Shown here: in pieces, positions 50,408 to 62,865 of the stretch | Layout: each line of letters begins with the position of its first letter | Numbering within the stretch: the stretch's first letter is position 1 | Translations under genes and position numbers: made by a program | Origin: Catenovulum sp052056295 | GTDB taxonomy: Bacteria > Pseudomonadota > Gammaproteobacteria > Enterobacterales > Alteromonadaceae | Length of the DNA stretch: 64,000 nucleotides | Direction: 5' to 3' | Assembly: GCF_052056295.1 (NCBI RefSeq) | Contig: NZ_CP182493.1 | Location: 3,844,001-3,908,000 of the forward strand | The notes under the pieces: model-generated | Databases searched by the model: none | Seen by the model: only the letters and a program-made list of their open reading frames with translations | Told to the model about the DNA's origin: nothing

Positions 50408-50436
50408 CTTGAATTATTTTTTCCTGATACCCATTT
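50408..50436 (+). promoter_or_regulatory. Sigma-32 (heat-shock) promoter of clpB
   Basis: CTTGAA (50408-50413), a 15-bp spacer, then ACCCATTT (50429-50436) match the RpoH consensus CTTGAA / CCCCATNT at all but one position. It lies 45 bp before the clpB ATG and downstream of the pgeF stop, so clpB has its own heat-shock start. Confidence 0.75.
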
Positions 50437-50480
50437 TCTAGTTATACAAAATATCAGCCAAACAGGTAAATGGGGTTGTT

Positions 50481-53060
50481 ATGCGACTAGATAAATTGAC
50501 CAGCCAATTTCAAATTGCAATTTCTGATGCTCAGTCTTTAGCGCTTGGGCGCGATCATCAATTTATTGAACCTATTCATTTAATGTACTCGCTGCTTAAT
50601 CAAGACAGCGGTTCTGTTCGCAGCATTTTAAATTTAGCCGGTGTTAACGTTACTGGTTTGAGATCACAACTAGCTGAAGCATTAGACAGGCTTGCCAAAG
50701 TTGAAGGAGCAGATGCCGAAGTTCAGCTTTCGCGCTCTCTTATCAATATTCTTAATTTATCTGACAAGCTTGCACAAAAACGCAAAGACAAATTTATTTC
50801 ATCGGAAATATTTCTACTTGCTGCAATTGAAGATAAAGGCGAGTTAGGTGGTATTTTACGTCGTTTAGGTGCTAGCCAACAAAGTTTAGAAAAAGCCATT
50901 GAGCAAATTCGTGGTGGGCAAAATGTTGACGATCCAAATGCGGAAGAAAAACGCCAAGCGTTAGAAAAATTCACATTAGATTTAACTGCCAGAGCTGAGC
51001 AAGGCAAGTTAGACCCTGTAATTGGCCGTGATGAAGAAATTCGCCGCACTATTCAAGTATTACAACGCCGTACTAAAAATAACCCTGTGTTAATTGGTGA
51101 GCCGGGTGTAGGTAAAACTGCTATTGCTGAAGGGTTAGCTCAACGCATTATTAATGGTGAAGTGCCAGAGGGCTTAAAAGACAAACGTGTATTGTCGTTA
51201 GATATGGGCTCTTTAGTTGCGGGTGCTAAATACCGTGGTGAGTTTGAAGAGCGTTTAAAAGCTGTGTTAAACGAGCTTGCCAAAGAAGAAGGCCGAGTCA
51301 TTCTATTTATTGATGAATTACACACTATGGTTGGTGCAGGTAAAGGTGAAGGCGCAATGGACGCTGGCAATATGCTTAAACCTGCACTTGCTCGTGGTGA
51401 ACTCCATTGTGTTGGCGCAACCACTTTAGATGAATATCGCCAATTTATTGAAAAAGATGCAGCACTTGAGCGTCGTTTCCAAAAAGTATTAGTTGAACAA
51501 CCAACAGTCGATGACACTATTGCAATTTTACGTGGTTTAAAAGAGCGCTACGAGTTGCATCACTCAGTAGAAATTACCGATCCAGCAATTGTTGCGGCAG
51601 CATCTTTGTCGCATAGATATATTGCAGATCGCCAATTGCCTGATAAAGCCATCGACTTAATTGACGAAGCAGCTTCTAGCATTCGTATGCAAATCGATTC
51701 TAAACCAGAAGAGTTAGATAGATTAGAGCGCCGTACTATTCAATTAAAATTGGAAAAGCAGGCGTTATCAAAAGAGCGTGACGATGCAAGTAAAAAGCGT
51801 TTGCAGTTGCTTGAACAAGAAATTCACGAGAATGAACGCAAATTTGCTGACTTAGAAGAAATTTGGAATGCTGAAAAAGCGGCATTGCAAGGTGCGCAAA
51901 ATATTAAAACTGCGCTTGAACAAGCAAGGTTAGATTTAGATATTGCTCGCCGTGCGGGTGACTTAAACCGTATGTCTGAATTGCAGTACGGTAAAATTCC
52001 AGCGTTAGAGCGTCAACTCGATTTAGCTGTACAAGCTGAAATGCAAGATATGAGTTTGCTTAAACACAGAGTAACAGATGCCGAAATTGCCGAAGTCTTG
52101 TCGCGTTGGACAGGTATTCCAGTTGCTAAAATGCTTGAAGGTGAACGTGATAAATTGTTGCGTATGGAAGATGAATTACACAAACGTGTAGTTGGCCAGC
52201 ACGAAGCTGTTGCTTCTGTGGCAAATGCAATTCGTCGTTCACGCGCTGGTTTGTCTGATCCAAATCGTCCAATCGGTTCGTTTTTATTCTTAGGCCCAAC
52301 AGGCGTGGGTAAAACTGAATTGTGTAAAGCCTTGGCGAACTTTTTATTTGATACTGAAGCCTCTATGGTGCGTATCGACATGTCTGAGTTTATGGAAAAA
52401 CATGCGGTGTCACGTTTACTTGGTGCGCCTCCTGGATATGTTGGTTACGAAGAGGGCGGTTATTTAACTGAGGCAGTGCGACGCAAACCTTATTCAGTTA
52501 TTTTGTTGGATGAAGTTGAAAAAGCGCACCCTGATGTATTTAACATTTTATTGCAGTTGTTGGATGACGGCCGTTTAACCGATGGACAAGGGCGCACGGT
52601 CGACTTTAAAAATACTGTTGTGATTATGACGTCGAATTTAGGTTCGGATGTTATTCAAGAGCAATTTAAGAATGCTAGTTTTGAAGATATGCGCAGTGCA
52701 GTGATGGAAATTGTTGGTACACACTTTAGACCTGAGTTTATTAATCGTATTGATGAAACTGTTGTGTTCCACCCTTTACAAGCTGAACATATTAAAAATA
52801 TTGCCAAAATCCAGTTATCTAGTTTAAAAGCTAGATTAGAGCAAAAAGGTTATGGCTTTAAAATTAGTGAACGTGCGTTGGATAAACTTGCTGCAGTGGG
52901 ATTTGATCCTGTATTTGGCGCAAGGCCACTTAAACGCGCAATTCAACAACAAATTGAGAATCCGTTAGCGCAAGATTTGCTCTCTGGCAAACTCCCTTTG
53001 GAAAAAACCATTGTTGTTGATGAAAAAGATGATAAATTAGTATTCATTTCAAAATCATAA
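50481..53060 (+). CDS. clpB: ATP-dependent disaggregase ClpB
   Basis: 859 residues, full family length. The order is: Clp N-domain (about 1-145), AAA1 with Walker A GEPGVGKTA and Walker B VILFIDELH, the coiled-coil middle domain (about 405-525) that marks ClpB rather than ClpA/C, AAA2 with GPTGVGKTE and VILLDEVEKAHPDVFN, and the D2-small domain. No IGF-type ClpP loop is needed or seen. ClpB pulls apart aggregated proteins together with DnaK. Transcribed from the sigma-32-like promoter at 50408-50436. Confidence 0.97.
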   Translation: MRLDKLTSQFQIAISDAQSLALGRDHQFIEPIHLMYSLLNQDSGSVRSILNLAGVNVTGLRSQLAEALDRLAKVEGADAEVQLSRSLINILNLSDKLAQKRKDKFISSEIFLLAAIEDKGELGGILRRLGASQQSLEKAIEQIRGGQNVDDPNAEEKRQALEKFTLDLTARAEQGKLDPVIGRDEEIRRTIQVLQRRTKNNPVLIGEPGVGKTAIAEGLAQRIINGEVPEGLKDKRVLSLDMGSLVAGAKYRGEFEERLKAVLNELAKEEGRVILFIDELHTMVGAGKGEGAMDAGNMLKPALARGELHCVGATTLDEYRQFIEKDAALERRFQKVLVEQPTVDDTIAILRGLKERYELHHSVEITDPAIVAAASLSHRYIADRQLPDKAIDLIDEAASSIRMQIDSKPEELDRLERRTIQLKLEKQALSKERDDASKKRLQLLEQEIHENERKFADLEEIWNAEKAALQGAQNIKTALEQARLDLDIARRAGDLNRMSELQYGKIPALERQLDLAVQAEMQDMSLLKHRVTDAEIAEVLSRWTGIPVAKMLEGERDKLLRMEDELHKRVVGQHEAVASVANAIRRSRAGLSDPNRPIGSFLFLGPTGVGKTELCKALANFLFDTEASMVRIDMSEFMEKHAVSRLLGAPPGYVGYEEGGYLTEAVRRKPYSVILLDEVEKAHPDVFNILLQLLDDGRLTDGQGRTVDFKNTVVIMTSNLGSDVIQEQFKNASFEDMRSAVMEIVGTHFRPEFINRIDETVVFHPLQAEHIKNIAKIQLSSLKARLEQKGYGFKISERALDKLAAVGFDPVFGARPLKRAIQQQIENPLAQDLLSGKLPLEKTIVVDEKDDKLVFISKS

Positions 53061-53065
53061 AATAT

Positions 53066-53088
53066 AGCCTGCCTCAGCGCAGGCTTTT
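53066..53088 (+). terminator. Weak intrinsic terminator after clpB
   Basis: AGCCTGC and GCAGGCT form a 7-bp stem with a 6-base loop, followed by TTTT (53085-53088), 6 bp after the clpB stop. The short T-run suggests partial read-through into pssA. Confidence 0.6.
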
Positions 53089-53103
53089 ATCTCTAGAGAA
53101 AAT

Positions 53104-53967
53104 ATGTCTGACAATAGCGAAACTGTGCACAATCACAGAAAAGGAATTTATCTTCTTCCTAACTTATTAACCACTGGCGGTTTGTTTTCCGGTTTTTATG
53201 CAGTTATTGCATCTATGAATAACCAGTTTGAAAGTGCGGCAGTGGCCATTTTTATTGCAATGATTTTTGATGCGCTCGACGGACGTGTCGCTCGTATGAC
53301 CAATACGCAAAGTCCATTTGGTGCTGAATACGACAGTATGGCCGACATGGTGTCGTTTGGTATTGCGCCTGCATTAGTTGCGTATAACTGGGCGTTACAC
53401 GATTTAGGTAAAATAGGTTGGTTGGCTGCGTTTATTTATACCGCGGGTGCCGCGCTGCGTTTAGCTCGCTTTAATACAACTGTTGATACTGCCGATAAAC
53501 GTTACTTTAAAGGTTTAGCCAGCCCAGCTGCTGCGGCAATTGTTGCTGGTATGGTTTGGTTGGGCGCTGAGTATGATTTAGATAGAGGGTCATTTGGCTT
53601 TTTAGCAACTGTGATCACCATCTTAACTGGCTTATTAATGGTGAGCAACTTTAGATACTCTTCATTTAAAGAAGTTAACTGGAAATCAAGCGTACCATTT
53701 ATTGGTATTTTGTTAGTGGTACTTGTATTTGTAGTAGTAGCAACTGAACCAGCTTTAGTATTGTTTACTTTGTTTTCTTTATACGCTTTGTCTGGACCAA
53801 TCATTACCTACCGCAGCGTTAAAGAATTAAAAGCACGAGATGTAGTTGAGAAAGATCCTGAAGAATTAGATTCTTCAGTTGAACAAACTTCTAATGAAGT
53901 AAGCGACGGCGAGCAAACAGAAATAGAGACAACCGACATAGATAAAAAAGAGCAGTCTGATAAATAA
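53104..53967 (+). CDS. pssA: CDP-diacylglycerol-serine O-phosphatidyltransferase
   Basis: 287 residues, a multi-TM protein of the CDP-alcohol phosphatidyltransferase family. The catalytic motif DGx2ARx8Gx3Dx3D is present as DGRVAR, then eight residues, GAEYDSMAD. The segment PNLLTTGGLFSGFYAVIAS opens the first TM as in type II (Bacillus-like) PssA. It makes phosphatidylserine, the precursor of phosphatidylethanolamine, at the inner membrane. The acidic C-terminal tail (EELDSSVEQTSNEVSDGEQT) is longer than usual and probably cytoplasmic. Confidence 0.92.
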   Translation: MSDNSETVHNHRKGIYLLPNLLTTGGLFSGFYAVIASMNNQFESAAVAIFIAMIFDALDGRVARMTNTQSPFGAEYDSMADMVSFGIAPALVAYNWALHDLGKIGWLAAFIYTAGAALRLARFNTTVDTADKRYFKGLASPAAAAIVAGMVWLGAEYDLDRGSFGFLATVITILTGLLMVSNFRYSSFKEVNWKSSVPFIGILLVVLVFVVVATEPALVLFTLFSLYALSGPIITYRSVKELKARDVVEKDPEELDSSVEQTSNEVSDGEQTEIETTDIDKKEQSDK

Positions 53968-53993
53968 ACTTACTCGGATAACATCGAACAAAT

Positions 53994-54022
53994 AAAAAAG
54001 CGGCTTAATTGCCGCTTTTTTG
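53994..54022 (+). terminator. Intrinsic terminator after pssA
   Basis: AAAAAGCGGC and GCCGCTTTTT pair as a strong stem with a short TTAATT loop followed by T residues, 27 bp after the pssA stop. It separates pssA from the rrn promoters. Confidence 0.85.
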
Positions 54023-54104
54023 TTCTTTATGCATGCAAAAACTTAGCTTTTGTTTGAAAAATAACCGAACGAATCTAAAAACGATAAAAACTTCAAAAAA
54101 CGTA

Positions 54105-54132
54105 TTGACGGCAATTCTTTTCTCCCTATAAT
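54105..54132 (+). promoter_or_regulatory. rrn promoter P1
   Basis: TTGACG (54105-54110), 16-bp spacer, TATAAT (54127-54132), followed by a GC-rich discriminator GCGCC of the kind that makes rRNA promoters responsive to ppGpp. The AT-rich stretch before -35 (54060-54104) fits an UP element. 54023-54104 contains no gene. Confidence 0.8.
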
Positions 54133-54240
54133 GCGCCACCACAACGCAGCGACGCGGTGAAGTTCAACTCCTCCAAATCCTGCTAGCTTGAATCAAAAAC
54201 TTGTTTTTAAAACTTTCTCGAAAAGCTTAAAAATAAAGGG

Positions 54241-54268
54241 TTGACAAGCGGAATGAGAAGCGTAGAAT
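54241..54268 (+). promoter_or_regulatory. rrn promoter P2
   Basis: TTGACA (54241-54246), 16-bp spacer, TAGAAT (54263-54268), then the GC-rich discriminator GCGCGCC. It lies 136 bp after P1, the usual tandem rrn arrangement. Confidence 0.8.
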
Positions 54269-54311
54269 GCGCGCCTCACTTAACGAGTTAAACATAAGTT
54301 GCTCGCTAAAA

Positions 54312-54322
54312 TGTTCTTTAAA
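54312..54322 (+). promoter_or_regulatory. boxA antitermination site of the rrn leader
   Basis: TGTTCTTTAAA matches the boxA consensus TGYTCTTTAA bound by NusB/NusE for rRNA antitermination. It lies between P2 and 16S. Confidence 0.8.
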
Positions 54323-54323
54323 A

Positions 54324-54356
54324 ATTAGTAACCTTATTTATCTGTGTGGGCACTCG
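54324..54356 (+). other. RNase III processing stem, 5' arm of 16S
   Basis: ATTAGTAACCTTATTTATCT and the following GTGTGGGCACTC can pair with about 55991-56025 (GAGTGTTCACACAGATAAAT onward to TTGGTTACTAA), enclosing 16S. This is the usual RNase III precursor helix. Confidence 0.7.
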
Positions 54357-54444
54357 CATAGTTTGAATAGACAAAAAATTATTCAATCTATCAGAAGTGA
54401 CATACTTGTTAATTCAGTAAGATTGAGACAAAGATTAAAACTTT

Positions 54445-55972
<1,528 letters not shown>

Positions 55973-56073
55973 ATGATGCTATTAAACGTGCTGAGTGTTC
56001 ACACAGATAAATAAATTGGTTACTAAAGGTTAAAGACTTCAAAAAGTCGTTACAGGCTGAAGTTTGAAAGAAT

Positions 56074-56150
<77 letters not shown>

Positions 56151-56279
56151 AATTTAGCACTATGCTGCGTTATTTTGATATTCGTTTAGCGAACTAAACT
56201 TTATATCAAAATGCCTTGCCTAGCACTAAATTAAACAGAAAAACTCACAGCGAACGATGAAAGAAAAGTACCAGAAAAT

Positions 56280-56355
56280 GGGGCTATAGCTCAGCTGGGA
56301 GAGCGCCTGCCTTGCACGCAGGAGGTCAGCAGTTCGATCCTGCTTAGCTCCACCA
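56280..56355 (+). tRNA. tRNA-Ala (anticodon TGC)
   Basis: 76 nt including CCA. Acceptor GGGGCTA, paired with TAGCTCC (one G-T wobble); D-arm TAGCTCAGCTGGGAGAGC; anticodon loop CTTGCAC; T-arm with GTTCGATCC. Second tRNA of the spacer. Confidence 0.97.
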
Positions 56356-56447
56356 CTTTCTAAAACTTAACACGAAGTCGAAATCAAATCCAAGTAAGTT
56401 TACTTTATGATAAACAAGCTTATTTTAATTTGGTTTTAATAACCTAT

Positions 56448-56458
56448 GCTCTTTAACA
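56448..56458 (+). promoter_or_regulatory. boxA site before 23S
   Basis: TGCTCTTTAAC, a second boxA in the spacer, placed about 170 bp before 23S as in E. coli. Downstream, AACATTCGGGTTGTATGGTT pairs with sequence just after 23S (TACAACGCCAAATGTTTATT), forming the 23S processing stem. Confidence 0.75.
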
Positions 56459-56627
56459 ATCTGAAAATGTAAAAGCTAAAATTAAATTTTTAAGTTCAAT
56501 TTTAAATCTGAATCTAACGAGTTTAATCAAGCAAACCAAGTATTCTAATCCAGAATATGTCGAAAGACATATTCAAATAAACGAAGCGTTGTTTAATGAT
56601 GCAAACCGATAAACATTCGGGTTGTAT

Positions 56628-59506
<2,879 letters not shown>

Positions 59507-59650
59507 ACAACGCCAAATGTTTATTGGGTTGCGAAGAATACAAAGAAAGAAGTTGTTTGATTGAATAGATTAGATAAACAACAGATTGAATAGAACTTAA
59601 AGATTAGGCTTTTATAATTTCAGATTAAAGTGTTTGGATAGACAAATATA

Positions 59651-59712
59651 TTGTCTGCTAGACGTCGCTCCTTGCCATCCATGGCATCGCGACATTAGTG
59701 AATCCATTCACG
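59651..59712. repeat. Nested palindrome in the 23S-5S spacer
   Basis: GTCGC-TCCT-TGCCAT-CC-ATGGCA-TC-GCGAC folds as two stacked stems, followed by TGAAT-CC-ATTCA. The 12-base centre GCCATCCATGGC is identical to that in the dispersed 179-bp repeats, but the flanks differ. It may be a short relative of that family or a 5S-leader processing structure. Confidence 0.6.
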
Positions 59713-59720
59713 TCAGTTTA

Positions 59721-59836
59721 TGCCTGGCGGCGATAGCATTGTGGAACCACCTGATCCATTTCGAACTCAGAAGTGAAACACAATAGCGGCGATGGTAGTG
59801 TGGGAGTTCCCATGTGAGAGTAGCACACTGCCAGGC
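59721..59836 (+). rRNA. rrf: 5S ribosomal RNA, copy 1
   Basis: About 116 nt. It begins TGCCTGGCGGCGATAGCATT and ends CTGCCAGGC. Helix I is GCCTGGC with GCCAGGC. Contains the conserved CGAACTCAGAAGTGAAAC. Confidence 0.95.
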
Positions 59837-59878
59837 TTCAAATTTAAATAAAAGAAAAACTAGAAATTAACCAGTTTT

Positions 59879-59993
59879 TCCTGATGACGATAGCATTGTG
59901 GCACCACCTGATCCATTTCGAACTCAGAAGTGAAACACAATTGCGGCGATGGTAGTGTGGGAGTTCCCATGTGAGAGTAGCACATTATCAGGT
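59879..59993 (+). rRNA. rrf: 5S ribosomal RNA, copy 2 (variant helix I)
   Basis: About 115 nt, nearly identical to copy 1 in the interior (CATTTCGAACTCAGAAGTGA). Helix I instead reads CCTGAT with ATCAGG, so both strands of the terminal stem have changed together and pairing is kept. Separated from copy 1 by 42 bp, so both should be cut from one transcript. Confidence 0.92.
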
Positions 59994-60002
59994 TCTCATT
60001 TT

Positions 60003-60027
60003 AAACCCAGCTTTTGCTGGGTTTTTT
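60003..60027 (+). terminator. rrn operon terminator
   Basis: AAACCCAGC and GCTGGGTTT pair with a TTTT loop and are followed by a T-run (GTTTTTTCG), 10 bp after the second 5S. Confidence 0.88.
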
Positions 60028-60077
60028 CGTTTATACTAGTCACAAAAAATAAACTGTTATAACTTTCACCTTTGCTA

Positions 60078-60401
60078 ATGTCTAAACTTGAACAAACATC
60101 TAAATCTAGCCAAGTGAATTGGTACGTGTATATGATACGTACAGATGATAATAGTTTATATACGGGGGTGACAACGGACGTTGAACGCAGATTTAACGAA
60201 CATAAATCCAACCCTAAGCTAGCAGCTAAATACTTTCGAGCACGCAAAGCTATCTCATTGGAATACAGTTACGAGACACAATCAAAGAAACAGGCCTATC
60301 AACTTGAATATAGAATCAAGCGCTTAACCAAGTCTGTCAAAGAAAAGCTGGTCGCTGGCATATTAAAGCTTGATGATATAATCGAAATCCAACAAATTTG
60401 A
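60078..60401 (+). CDS. GIY-YIG nuclease family protein (YhbQ/UPF0213 type)
   Basis: 107 residues from ATG 60078 (a TTG at 60072 is less likely). The domain NWYVYMIRTDDNSLYTGVTT then DVERRFNEHKSNPKLAAKYF fits the small stand-alone GIY-YIG group; the catalytic Arg (ERRFNEH) and C-terminal Glu (YQLEYRIKRL) are present. The GIY motif is written YVYM. E. coli YhbQ is linked to DNA repair or stress, with little known. No clear ribosome site; convergent with plsY. Confidence 0.85.
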   Translation: MSKLEQTSKSSQVNWYVYMIRTDDNSLYTGVTTDVERRFNEHKSNPKLAAKYFRARKAISLEYSYETQSKKQAYQLEYRIKRLTKSVKEKLVAGILKLDDIIEIQQI

Positions 60402-60441
60402 ACTCAGGTTAGCTAATCTTAATGTTGGATAGTTTGATAAG

Positions 60442-61047
60442 CTAGTTGTTTGTTCTGTCACGCTTGTCATCAATCTTAGGCTCTTGCCCTTGTAGCAGTC
60501 GTTTGATGTTAGGTAAGTGGCGAATGATGATTAAGATTGTCAGCATAATAACTGCGTAAGTGTATTTTGGTTTGAGTAACCAAACATATAGCGGCGCTAG
60601 AGAAACTGCGACAATAGAAGCTATTGAAGAATAGCGAGTTTTGTAAGCCGTTATTAACCATGTCAAAGCTAGCGCTAATCCCAATTCCAAACCAATGGGC
60701 AGTAAAACCCCAAAAGCGGTTGCGACTGCTTTACCACCTTTAAATTTGTGGTAGATAGGAAATATATGACCTATACAGCAACTTATTGCAATAAGTCCTA
60801 ACTCCAATGGTTGAAAACCTAAAAAATAAGCGCCCCATAATGGAATTGTACCTTTCAAAACATCAAACAAAAAAGTTACGATTGCTGCTTTAAAACCCGC
60901 TATACGGTACATATTTGTTGCACCTGGGTTTTTTGAACCATGTTCAGTTGGATTGGAAGTATTAAACAAGAAGGCCGTAATTCGAGCGCCAGACATTGAT
61001 CCGATTAAATAGGCAGCAACTAGCATAATTAATAGGGATGTTGACAT
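60442..61047 (-). CDS. plsY: Glycerol-3-phosphate acyltransferase PlsY
   Basis: 201 residues from ATG 61047 (MSTSLLIMLVAAYLIGSMSG); upstream ATG 61089 would add 14 residues with no membrane helix. Family motifs: YLIGSMSGARI, GSKNPGATNMYRIAG, FLFDVLKGTIPLWGAYF, and GHIFPIYHKFKGGKAVATAF. It transfers acyl from acyl-phosphate to glycerol-3-phosphate at the inner membrane, the first step of phospholipid synthesis. It is divergent from folB, a pairing conserved in gammaproteobacteria. Confidence 0.95.
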   Translation of the reverse strand: MSTSLLIMLVAAYLIGSMSGARITAFLFNTSNPTEHGSKNPGATNMYRIAGFKAAIVTFLFDVLKGTIPLWGAYFLGFQPLELGLIAISCCIGHIFPIYHKFKGGKAVATAFGVLLPIGLELGLALALTWLITAYKTRYSSIASIVAVSLAPLYVWLLKPKYTYAVIMLTILIIIRHLPNIKRLLQGQEPKIDDKRDRTNN

Positions 61048-61156
61048 AGAGTTAGGTTTTTTCCAAAGATAAAACAGGGTAAACTGCACAAGCTTAGAGC
61101 TTACATTATTTCTGAATTCAATTCACCAAACTGTCACAATAAATTTAGGTACTTAG

Positions 61157-61531
61157 ATGAAGGACATTGTGTTTATTCACAATCTAGCCATAGAAACCAT
61201 TATTGGGGTTTTTAATTGGGAGCATAATATTAAACAAAGTTTAATATTTGATTTAGATATGCAGTGGGATAATTCTAAACCAGCAGAAAAAGATGAGCTT
61301 GAACTTGCGCTAGATTACTCTGCGGTAACAGACCTTATTCAAGTTTATTGCGCTGCGCGACAGTTTGAGTTGATTGAAACCTTAGCTGAAAAGATTTGCC
61401 AAATGTTGTTTAAACATTTCCCGATAGAGCATATTAAGCTAAAAATCACTAAACCAGACGCAATAGAAAACGCTCATGTTGGTATTGTAATAGAGCGTTG
61501 TTCTGAAGATTACGCTACTGTGGGTCATTAA
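61157..61531 (+). CDS. folB: Dihydroneopterin aldolase
   Basis: 124 residues. FIHNLAIETIIGVFNWEHNI, then the conserved LDYSAVTDLIQVYCAARQFE, LIETLAEKICQMLFKHFPIE, and KITKPDAIENAHVGIVIER match FolB, with the catalytic Lys and Glu in place. It splits dihydroneopterin to 6-hydroxymethyl-dihydropterin plus glycolaldehyde. It lies 4 bp before folK, which uses the product. The paralogue folX is at 37214. Confidence 0.93.
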   Translation: MKDIVFIHNLAIETIIGVFNWEHNIKQSLIFDLDMQWDNSKPAEKDELELALDYSAVTDLIQVYCAARQFELIETLAEKICQMLFKHFPIEHIKLKITKPDAIENAHVGIVIERCSEDYATVGH

Positions 61532-61535
61532 ACAT

Positions 61536-62024
61536 ATGGCACTAGTAGCAATAAGTTTAGGTACAAACAAGCAGACTGAATTTCACCTAAAAAAAGCAAT
61601 ATTTTTACTTCGGCCATTTATTAATGAATTAAAAATTTCGCCTGTGTATGAAAGTGAACCTGTCAGTTTTGGCGGTGCTAATTTTAAAAATATTGTGTTT
61701 GGTGGCGAAACAAATCTGTCGTTGGAGCAGTTTGTTAAATTGCTTAAATCTATCGAAAACCAATATGGTCGCGATAGAAGTAGTAACAATAAATCAGAAA
61801 TTACTTTAGATCTGGACTTGTTGTTTTACGGTGATAGTTTATGTGATCAGCCGATAAAATTACCAAGAGACGAAATAACAAAAAATGCATTTGTATTGCT
61901 GCCGTTGTCGGATATTTTTTCAGATGTTCACCACCCAGCTTTAAAGAAAACTTATGGTCAGTTAAAAGCTGAATACAACAACCCGCAACAAAAACTTTGG
62001 ACTGTTAAATTTAACTGGGATTGA
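61536..62024 (+). CDS. folK: 2-amino-4-hydroxy-6-hydroxymethyl-dihydropteridine pyrophosphokinase
   Basis: 162 residues. AISLGTNKQTEFHLKKAIFL, ISPVYESEPVSFGGANFKNI, then RDRSSNNKSEITLDLDLLFY, the HPPK signature with the two metal-binding Asp residues (DLDL), and LPRDEITKNAFVLLPLSDIF. It pyrophosphorylates the FolB product for folate synthesis. Slightly divergent: NKxRxRxID-type signature has SEITLDLDLLFYG. Ends 3 bp before uppP. Confidence 0.92.
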   Translation: MALVAISLGTNKQTEFHLKKAIFLLRPFINELKISPVYESEPVSFGGANFKNIVFGGETNLSLEQFVKLLKSIENQYGRDRSSNNKSEITLDLDLLFYGDSLCDQPIKLPRDEITKNAFVLLPLSDIFSDVHHPALKKTYGQLKAEYNNPQQKLWTVKFNWD

Positions 62025-62027
62025 TAG

Positions 62028-62825
62028 ATGTCAATAATAGAAATTATCGTATTAGCGCTAATACAGGGACTCACTGAATTTTTACCTATCTCAAGCTCTG
62101 CTCATTTAATTTTGCCTTCACAAATTCTAGGCTGGCAAGACCAAGGATTAGCGTTTGACGTTGCTGTACATGTTGGCTCTTTAGCCGCAGTCGTTATTTA
62201 TTTTAGGCAAGAAGTAAAAACTATTTTAGCGGCAATGTTTAAACAAGTGATTAGCAAAGAAGCCAGTTCTGAAGCTAATTTAGGTTGGTTAGTGGCTCTT
62301 GCTACAATCCCAGCTTTGCTGTTTGGCCTTGCATTTAAAGATATTATTGAAGTGTACGCGCGTTCAACTGCTGTTATCGCGACTACGACTATCGTTTTTG
62401 GTTTGTTGTTGTGGTGGGCGGATGTCAAAGCAAAACAAACTGTTTCTATGCAGATGTTAGGCTGGCAAAAAGCGTTAATTATAGGTATTGCTCAAGCTAT
62501 TGCTATGATCCCAGGTACTTCTCGCTCTGGTATCACTATTACTGCCGGTTTAATGTTAGGGCTAAGCCGCAGTGAAGCCGCTAAGTTTTCTTTTTTAATG
62601 TCGATTCCAATTATTTTAATTGCAGGTTCTTACCATACGCTAAAGCTAGCAACTGGCACTGAAGCTGTTGATTGGAACGCAATTATCTTAGGCACGTCTC
62701 TATCTTTTATTAGCGCTTATGCGTGTATTTATTTCTTTTTAGCCGTTATCGAAAAAATGGGTATGCTGCCATTTGTTATTTATAGGCTGTTATTGGGTGG
62801 TGTGTTAATAGCGCTAATGATGTAG
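62028..62825 (+). CDS. uppP: Undecaprenyl-diphosphatase UppP (BacA)
   Basis: 265 residues, about eight TMs. Both signatures are clear: QGLTEFLPISSSAHLILPSQ with the catalytic-side Glu and Ser residues, and AIAMIPGTSRSGITITAGL. It recycles undecaprenyl pyrophosphate to the lipid carrier of peptidoglycan synthesis at the periplasmic face of the inner membrane. Located 3 bp after folK. An 11-bp inverted repeat (TTAATAGCGCT, 62805-62815, and AGCGCTATTAA, 62824-62834) covers the stop codon and may end transcription between it and the convergent yaaA. Confidence 0.95.
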   Translation: MSIIEIIVLALIQGLTEFLPISSSAHLILPSQILGWQDQGLAFDVAVHVGSLAAVVIYFRQEVKTILAAMFKQVISKEASSEANLGWLVALATIPALLFGLAFKDIIEVYARSTAVIATTTIVFGLLLWWADVKAKQTVSMQMLGWQKALIIGIAQAIAMIPGTSRSGITITAGLMLGLSRSEAAKFSFLMSIPIILIAGSYHTLKLATGTEAVDWNAIILGTSLSFISAYACIYFFLAVIEKMGMLPFVIYRLLLGGVLIALMM

Positions 62826-62865
62826 CGCTATTAACTATTGTCTAGCAAGTTCAAATCAAGCTGGT

